The position numbers and the translations under genes are program-made. DNA of 64,000 bases from Desulfuromonas sp. CSMB_57. GTDB lineage: Bacteria > Desulfobacterota > Desulfuromonadia > Desulfuromonadales > Syntrophotaleaceae. Below are positions 60,001 to 64,000 of this stretch, one piece after another. Position 1 is the stretch's first letter. Each line of letters opens with the position of its first letter. Below the pieces are notes generated by a model, which was given only the letters and a program-made list of their open reading frames with translations, did not search any database and was not told the origin of the DNA. Where the stretch lies: NCBI RefSeq assembly GCF_020194955.2, contig NZ_JAFCIY020000026.1:1-64000 (forward strand), in the 5' to 3' direction.

Positions 60001-60272
60001 ACCGCGAGGTGCCCATTCTGGCCCTGGATGAACAGGGCAGTGTCGTCACCGGATTCATGGATGTGCTGGTGGAGACGCAAGCCGGTTTCTGGATTGTCGA
60101 CCACAAGTCCGACCGGGTGGAGGACAGGAGGGAGCGCTTCGCCTTCTATCTGCCTCAGCTTCGCTGTTATGCCGCCGCCATCCAAAAAGCCCGGCCCAAC
60201 AAGCCGGTTCTGGGAGTGGCCATTCACTGGCTGTCCCATGGAGAGGTGATTTGGGTCGGGAGGCCTTTGTGA
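57078..60272 (+). CDS. AddA-like UvrD/RecB helicase-nuclease
   Basis: This 1064-aa protein has Walker A PAGAGSGKTYT at the start, motif Ia VTFTEAAAGELRER, motif II DEFQDTNPLQ, a late helicase motif LLYVAVTRAREKVIL, then a C-terminal RecB nuclease with RGTLLHRCFELM, GFMDVLV, WIVDHKSDR and QLRCYA. Both nuclease centres of the pair look intact, as in AddAB. Whether it repairs host breaks or attacks phage DNA cannot be told; the WYL regulator and island setting favour defence. Confidence 0.88.
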   Translation: MSLPPLTLIPAGAGSGKTYTIQQTLARWVREGLVDPGKIVAVTFTEAAAGELRERIRSQLVADQRLEDALRLDEAYISTIHGFGLRLLTEFAFDAGYSPAPRLLNEDEEAILIRLALAQTDRADLLLGNLEDHGYRYDYNSGKSGEDLFRDRVLALIGKLRAIGRSREDGRLAPHAQARAEELYGRPRLAENLNRALQGAVSALLKRFPTDLSGLYPDNKTFVTELRGNFQALKRAENATAVAGDWGLWQKLRGLRRSKRGSALPKGYDELAAAVIQAADALPEHPGPLAQALEHIEALLGAGQDCLGRYADTKREKGLVDYTDMLALSHELLRQVPNLLAAFRERVDCLVIDEFQDTNPLQFSLLWALRESGVPTLIVGDLKQAIMGFQNADSRLLARLQEQYPQHTAPLTGNWRTTPKLMAWMNAVGAGLFGEGYTALTPQATYPATLAPLEVMDFAENWRAKPGESESPGLVRPRSTAARIKALLDDPTRQVYDRHAKAGRPLRAGDIAILCPFNHHLDAYAEALRELGLRSRMARDGWYQAPIVRIACHALAYVADPSDHHAALCLSVTELGREDLQTALATLLDGHGLAEPLLEALQPVIHGDPARSVLSLVGETVAALDLYGRISTWPDAEQARANLLRLQGEAREFLAANREALASGGYYGSGLKSFLAWLKVRAERQNGQPDARVIDEDAVVLTTWHKSKGKEWPVVVVARSDAEVKCSLPSLDVVYTDFSDLDQVLDAARIEITPGFTAPETADRFKAPLREAARQSALNLLYVAVTRAREKVILEWPRYLDNGRERSTLTYWEVLTESTGMRLESEHLTLGQQRFDCLVIPTGRTSPPAYDEGIQVVPTLPVIGRRALVTADRPPVLTPEAVIPSSLHGDCGCLPEGMQTVIYGVPLEIELPLAAVERGTLLHRCFELMDGVRDRATISRAIGYDLTEEQFAVLSRAVKNFETHLADWLKPLRMDREVPILALDEQGSVVTGFMDVLVETQAGFWIVDHKSDRVEDRRERFAFYLPQLRCYAAAIQKARPNKPVLGVAIHWLSHGEVIWVGRPL

Positions 60273-60494
60273 TTGAAAGGTGGCTTCAGTTTTTTCAAAA
60301 GCGGCGGGAATAGAGGTGGTTCTGCGGCTTCGTGCTCTGCCGGCCAGTGGTACACTTTTCAATCAACGAAACTGTTGCACTTCTCCATTACCATGGAAAA
60401 CGATGCCAGTGGTTCCGTGATGCGGCTTTAGGAAAAGGCAAGGAAAGCAGGATATTGTAAATTCTCTCACGATCGGCTATCCTGACGGAAAAAA

Positions 60495-60543
60495 TACGTC
60501 ATATGATGGATCGAATACGTCATTTGAAGAAAAAAATACGCCA
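60495..60543 (+). repeat. Three 21-bp-spaced direct repeats before a winged-helix gene
   Basis: TACGTCA (60495), TACGTCA (60516) and TACGCCA (60537), each preceded by AA, are spaced exactly 21 bp, two helical turns. They end 13 nt before the GTG of the winged-helix gene and overlap its likely promoter/5' UTR. In that gene's frame they also read as repeats NTS-NTS-NTP, but no usual start codon is upstream. An operator array for autoregulation is the simplest reading. Region 60273-60494 holds no gene. Confidence 0.6.
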
Positions 60544-60555
60544 ACGGAGGATGGA

Positions 60556-60885
60556 GTGCTTGAGGCTTTATTCGGAACCGTCAACAGGGAAAGGGTTCTT
60601 CTGTATCTTTTCGCCCGGGACGAGGGCTATCCGAGAGAAGTGGCCAAATTTTACGGCACGGATCTACGGTCGATTCAAAACCAGTTCGAAAAACTGGAGG
60701 TCGGAGGGGTTCTGTACAGCCGCCTGCTCGGCAATACGCGCCTTTATGCCTTTAATCCCCGCTATCCATTCCTTGAAGAACTCAAGGCTCTGCTGGAAAA
60801 GTCGCTCGCCTTTTATCCCGAGAACGAACGGGAACGACTGGTAATGGTCCGGCGGCGACCGCGAAGAAAAGGGAAGCCGCTGTGA
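60556..60885 (+). CDS. Winged-helix protein of the nucleotidyltransferase toxin-antitoxin type
   Basis: This 109-aa protein starts at GTG with GGAGG five nt upstream. LEALFGTVNRERVLLYLFARDEGYPREVAKFYGTDLRSIQNQFEKLEVGGVL...GNTRLYAFNPRYPF is the ArsR-like winged helix that commonly precedes a minimal nucleotidyltransferase gene. The C-terminus is strongly basic. Its stop overlaps the GTG of the next gene. It probably binds the 21-bp repeats upstream. Confidence 0.75.
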   Translation: MLEALFGTVNRERVLLYLFARDEGYPREVAKFYGTDLRSIQNQFEKLEVGGVLYSRLLGNTRLYAFNPRYPFLEELKALLEKSLAFYPENERERLVMVRRRPRRKGKPL

Positions 60886-61138
60886 AGGAGATTCAGGCAA
60901 TGACCATGGGAGAACTGGCGGCCTTCGTCTGCTCCCATCTGCAAAGAAACGGCATCCATGTGGTGCTCTCTGGAGGTGGTTGTGTGTCCATTTACAGCGA
61001 AGGACGGTACGTTTCCTACGACTTGGATTTTGTCGAGAACATATCCTCCGGGCGGCGCAAGCCAAGCGGTGGTCCTTAAGGGAAGGGCACGAAAAAAAGT
61101 TCCAGCATTTTCGGGGTCTCCTGGGGGAGAAAGGGTGA
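60882..61138 (+). pseudogene. Nucleotidyltransferase-like gene with internal deletion
   Basis: The N-terminal part reads GIHVVLSGGGCVSIYSEGRYVSYDLDFVE, a nucleotidyltransferase G-G...DxD core. After ISSGRR the frame ends (stop 61077-61079), but a second frame from about 61055 reads RWSLREGHEKKFQHFRGLLGEKG and stops at 61136, which looks like the normal C-terminus of such a protein. About 100 middle codons are missing. The partner winged-helix gene seems intact. Confidence 0.6.
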
Positions 61139-61352
61139 CATCTTTTCTTGTTGAGCCGCGAGCAAAGTAATTTCCTCCAAGATACTCAATGAGAACAGAA
61201 CGTGTTTTTGGGTCGAAAGCGACGGCCAAGTCCGCCGCTTCGCGCAGGGACAAATGGGACTCCCCAGTCCACACCCGCGCCCGATTTCCCGGGACGGAAA
61301 AACCCTGGCGTGCTCCTTTTTCAGCAGCGCCAGGGCGAACATTTCCAGGCAT
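61139..61352 (-). other. Coding-like minus-strand fragment, family unknown
   Basis: A minus-strand frame reads WTGESHLSLREAADLAVAFD and then RSVLIEYLGGNYFARGSTRK, with protein-like composition, before running antisense into the nucleotidyltransferase remnant. No start signal or family was recognised; it may be a truncated gene. Confidence 0.3.
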
Positions 61353-61365
61353 CAACCGCACATGC

Positions 61366-61716
61366 TCAATCCTCCTCGTCCTCGTCATATTCCACTTCTT
61401 CATCCTCCTCATCTTCTTCCATTTCTGCGGATAATTTTTCCTCGGGCAGATACCGTTCCAGAACCCTCGGCACCGCCTCGGTCGCCGCATCGAAACATTC
61501 CGAGTCGGCCATGATCAGGTAATGATCCATGGGGACCAGAACGTAACCGGCTTCGGCGACTTCCTCGCCCATCCGGCGCAGGTAATCGTCCCCCAGTTTG
61601 CTGACCCCGGCAAGACTGCGCAACTGCGCCCAGCCAATGCGGAACAGTTCGCCGCAGCAGGTGTCGTCGTACAACTGAATCAGAGTTTGAGCGGTTTGGA
61701 CTGCCGTGCGTGCCAT
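61366..61716 (-). CDS. Small hypothetical protein with acidic tail
   Basis: This 116-aa protein has an ATG at 61714-61716 with AGGGGG upstream. Residues 1-90 are a compact, likely helical domain (TAQTLIQLYDDTCCGELFRIGWAQLRSLAGVS, then YVLVPMDHYLIMAD). From about residue 96 nearly every residue is Glu or Asp, apart from a single Val-Tyr interruption. The acidic tail could be a DNA mimic or partner-binding tail. No function is known. Confidence 0.65.
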   Translation of the reverse strand: MARTAVQTAQTLIQLYDDTCCGELFRIGWAQLRSLAGVSKLGDDYLRRMGEEVAEAGYVLVPMDHYLIMADSECFDAATEAVPRVLERYLPEEKLSAEMEEDEEDEEVEYDEDEED

Positions 61717-61905
61717 GGGTTTCCCCCTTGGTGTGTGAGTTGGGGCCATGGTAGCACGCTGTTGCGACAGGGGGTGTCGTATGGGACGAGGGGGGAGGGA
61801 ATGGATAGGTGTCCTGAAAAAAAAGGAAAAAATGGTTGAGATCGTCGCGCTAAAAGGTCGAAAGATCAAAGGAACGATCTTGACGGAAATAGCCCCGAAT
61901 TCAAG

Positions 61906-62358
61906 GTGCGCAAGGCGCGGCGGATTGCCGAGTGGCTGCAGGAGGAGAAGGAACGGATTGTGGCCTATGCCCGAGCGGCCGATGCCCGTCTGATGGAGAT
62001 CAACGACGGCGAGGTGCTGCAAAAGGCCGTGGGCATCGTGACGCCCTTCAAGCAGCAGGCGGCCCTGATCCGCCAACATCTCAGGCAGATCGGCATCACC
62101 GGCCTGACCGTCGGCACGGTGCACAGCCTGCAGGGCGATGAACGGCTGCTGGTGCTGTTCTCCAGCGTCTACGGCAACAACGACGGCCATCGCGGCAAGT
62201 TTTACGATAGGGGCCACAACATGCTCAATGTCGCGGTCTCCCGCGCCAAGGACGCCTTCATCGTCTTCGGCCATCCCCGGGTGTTCGGCGCGGACAATCC
62301 GGCCGCGCCTTCCGGGTTGCTGCGAACTCGGCTGGCCATCGGTGCGGGGGCTTCTTGA
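61906..62358 (+). pseudogene. Superfamily 1 helicase (AAA_12/Upf1-like), C-terminal remnant
   Basis: About 150 codons remain: VGIVTPFKQQAALIRQHL, GTVHSLQGDERLLVLFSSVYG and MLNVAVSRAKDAFIVFG are helicase motifs IV-VI of the Upf1/Dna2-like group. Motifs I-III and any nuclease domain are missing; sequence before 61906 is unrelated. The C-terminus reaches a normal stop. It is not expected to work. Confidence 0.75.
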
Positions 62359-62818
62359 GTGACAAAAATTTGACAAGTGCCGGCAGGAGGTGTGGTTTCA
62401 ATATGGACGAAGTGCCGACGGCAATCATCAGACGGGCATTTGTGTGATAATTTAATTTTGTAGAATATTAATTAATAGATGAAAGTCTTTAAAATATAAA
62501 AGTTTTTCCATTTTTTTCATAAATCTTGTAATAACAAGCATTTGTTTGAACGACAAAACGGTTTTTGGTAGTCTTCGTCTCTAGGTTTTTAATCTTTATG
62601 TCCTTTTCGCTGCCTGAAATGTGTTGGAAATTTGACTTTCCAATCCGTGGGATTGCCTTTCAGATGCATCCCGGATGTGGGCAAATCGAGATACTGGAAT
62701 TTTTCGGGCTGTTGGACTCGATTTTTGGAAGAAAGGAGGTATGAAAATTTAACAACAGAAAACTATGAATTGGTTAATTTTGCGTTGATTTCAAAAGGTT
62801 TTTTTCAGGAGGATTCAA
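62359..62818. other. AT-rich intergenic region upstream of traT
   Basis: No gene or RNA is recognised. 62445-62620 is strongly AT-rich with long A/T runs, unlike the GC-rich surroundings, and may include the traT promoter. It separates the helicase remnant from the traT gene. Confidence 0.5.
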
Positions 62819-63568
62819 GTGTTTAAAATGCCGTTGATTGTACCCGTTGTCATGATTGCATGTCTCTTTCTTTCCGGTTGTTCCGCAGGCATGCGTGCCA
62901 TCGAGAACAGGAATCTGAACGTCTCCGCCAAAATGTCGGATACCATTTTCCTCGACGCCGAGACCCTGACCAGCACGCCTAAAATCTTTGTCCGGGTCGC
63001 CAATACCAGCGATTTCCAGGATATCGATTTTGCCGCCCTGCTGCGCCAACAACTCCAGGGGATGGGTTACCAGATTACCGGCAATGCCCGTGAAGCCGCC
63101 TATCATGTGCAGGCCAATCTGCTTTACCTGGGTGAAAAAAAGGAAGGCATGGATCCGGATGCAGTGCTGAAAGCCGGCTTCGGCAGCGGCGTTATCGCCG
63201 GCACCCTGGCCGGGCTGACGGGCAGCAGTCTGCGCGGCGCGGGATCCGCCGGTCTCATCACCGGCTTGGCGGTGGCCGGCGGGGAAGCTCTGGCCGGTCA
63301 CATCTTCCATGTGGACGAGTTCTTCGGCATGGTCGACGTGCAGATCAAGGAAGAAGTGGAGGGCGGTGTCACCGGCATCCAGATGAGCCAGCTTCAGGAC
63401 GGTACCAGCACGACGACCCAGACGACCCGCAATGTTGAATCGAAGCGTCAGGAATACCGGACCCGCATCGTCGTCCAGGCCAAGCAAACCCGCATGGACA
63501 AGCAGGAAGCCTGCAATATCATCTCCGACCGTCTGGCGAACCAGATCGCCGGCATGTTTCGGCTCTGA
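62819..63568 (+). CDS. traT: TraT-family outer membrane lipoprotein
   Basis: This 249-aa protein starts at GTG (62819) with AGGAGG six nt upstream. The signal peptide ends in lipobox LFLSGCSAG. TraT hallmarks follow: IENRNLNVSAKMSDTIFLD, a hydrophobic Gly-rich region (GVIAGTLAGLTGSSLRG, AGSAGLITGLAVAGG) and the late YRTRIVVQAKQTRMDKQEA. Plasmid TraT proteins block entry of related plasmids and resist complement; chromosomal copies have no settled role. No tra gene is nearby. Confidence 0.93.
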   Translation: MFKMPLIVPVVMIACLFLSGCSAGMRAIENRNLNVSAKMSDTIFLDAETLTSTPKIFVRVANTSDFQDIDFAALLRQQLQGMGYQITGNAREAAYHVQANLLYLGEKKEGMDPDAVLKAGFGSGVIAGTLAGLTGSSLRGAGSAGLITGLAVAGGEALAGHIFHVDEFFGMVDVQIKEEVEGGVTGIQMSQLQDGTSTTTQTTRNVESKRQEYRTRIVVQAKQTRMDKQEACNIISDRLANQIAGMFRL

Positions 63569-63579
63569 TGTTTGAGAAG

Positions 63580-63614
63580 GCCGGTATCCTCCGTTGCAAA
63601 CGGGGGATACCGGC
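63580..63614 (+). terminator. Long hairpin downstream of traT
   Basis: GCCGGTATCC (63580-63589) pairs with GGATACCGGC (63605-63614), and CCGTT with AACGG inside, leaving a GCA loop. It starts 11 nt after the traT stop. A U tract is absent, so it may be a stabilising hairpin or a factor-dependent terminator. Confidence 0.6.
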
Positions 63615-63714
63615 ATAAGTGGCCTCTGACCATCGGATCCAGAATGTTGGCCAGAAATGTAATGACAATGTATGGACGCTCTGTTAGTGTGGTCCTAAAA
63701 GGAGGTCGCAAGCC

Positions 63715-64000
63715 ATGCCTGCATTAAAATCCCAAAACAAACGCGAAACGCTGAACATCCGCATCCGGCCAGAGGACCGGGGATTGATTGACAGGGCCGC
63801 CAGAGCGCGAGGGAAAAATCGAACCGAGTTCATACTGGAGGCCGCGCGCCTGGCTGCCGAAGAGGCGCTTCTTGACCAAGTCATCATCACGGCCAACCCG
63901 GAGAATTACGCGGAATTTCTCGCTCGGCTGGACCTGCCACCTCGCCCCAATGAGAGTTTGCGCAGGACGATGCAAACCCCCGCTCCCTGGGATGAGAAAT
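63715..64000 (+). CDS. TacA-type (DUF1778) antitoxin, reaching the window edge
   Basis: 95 codons are visible, starting at ATG with AAAGGAGG upstream. RETLNIRIRPEDRGLIDRAARARGKNRTEFILEAARLAAEEALLDQ is a ribbon-helix-helix DUF1778 domain; the following region (NPENYAEFLARLDLPPRPNESLRRT) is the toxin-neutralising tail. The gene is about full length at the edge. Such antitoxins normally precede a GNAT acetyltransferase toxin (TacT) that acetylates aminoacyl-tRNA, expected just past 64000. Confidence 0.88.
   Translation, partial: MPALKSQNKRETLNIRIRPEDRGLIDRAARARGKNRTEFILEAARLAAEEALLDQVIITANPENYAEFLARLDLPPRPNESLRRTMQTPAPWDEK

Noticed and set aside
60495-60543. CRISPR array
   Set aside because: Only three 7-9 bp repeats with 12-14 bp between them; repeat and spacer lengths do not fit CRISPR and no cas gene is present. 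No other CRISPR-like array was seen in the window.

Overview
The window most likely comes from a Gram-negative deltaproteobacterium of the Desulfuromonadales (Geobacter/Pelobacter-like). The evidence is a tmRNA tag read as ADSDVSYALAA, a sensory [FeFe]-hydrogenase cluster, Fur-type iron control, SmpB next to ssrA, and lipoproteins with classical lipoboxes. This placement is inferred from gene content and was not tested by phylogeny. Core regions are GC-rich. AT-rich patches mark the spacer between the two hcp genes, the promoter region upstream of tssJ, and about 62.4-62.8 kb.

Layout. (1) 1-12.7 kb, minus strand: a type VI secretion operon, read as tssJ-tssK-tssL-tssM-[tagF-tssA fusion]-tssB-tssC-hcp-[small hydrophobic protein + small membrane protein]-hcp-tssE. 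It runs off the left edge, so tssF, tssG, clpV and vgrG are not seen. (2) 13.3-17.8 kb, minus: a tolC-macA-macB-like tripartite export operon, with the ATPase and permease as separate genes. (3) 18.2-21.3 kb: a DksA-like protein with an incomplete zinc finger, a small group with a macro-domain protein, and a secreted Tyr/Pro-rich protein. (4) 21.6-27.8 kb: pgaABCD for poly-N-acetylglucosamine (PGA) biofilm exopolysaccharide, then a ZIP metal transporter. (5) 28.8-30.7 kb: a Crp/Fnr regulator, a DUF2325 protein, a FeoB-associated Cys-rich protein and a tiny ORF, with two clear Fur boxes and a Crp-type box. (6) 30.8-36 kb: rlpA, an ACR3 arsenite exporter, an M48/Ste24 peptidase and a radical SAM/SPASM protein. 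(7) 36-39.2 kb, minus: [2Fe-2S] protein, sensory [FeFe]-hydrogenase with PAS domain, SpoIIE-type phosphatase. This is a probable H2/redox sensing module. (8) 39.7-45.4 kb: panBCD, a candidate aminofutalosine deaminase, a DUF502 protein, RseC, smpB and ssrA.

(9) From ssrA to the right end (45.4-64 kb) the window changes character. It holds many defence or toxin-related genes and several broken genes: a palindrome plus GIY-YIG endonuclease directly abutting ssrA, a truncated hsdR joined to a broken zeta-toxin gene, Fic, RhuM, a pRiA4b ORF-3-like gene, fragments of a DUF4143 ATPase and a methyltransferase, a frameshifted ftsZ remnant, a WYL-regulated AddB/AddA-like nuclease-helicase operon, a winged-helix gene preceded by three 21-bp direct repeats and followed by a deleted nucleotidyltransferase, a helicase remnant, traT, and a TacA-type antitoxin cut by the right edge. 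It looks like an eroding defence/integration region downstream of ssrA, although no integrase and no second attachment site are visible.

The strongest candidates for undescribed biology are the effector/immunity-like pair between the duplicated hcp genes, the ssrA-abutting palindrome + GIY-YIG element, the WYL-AddBA operon, the ftsZ remnant, and the hydrogenase/phosphatase sensor.
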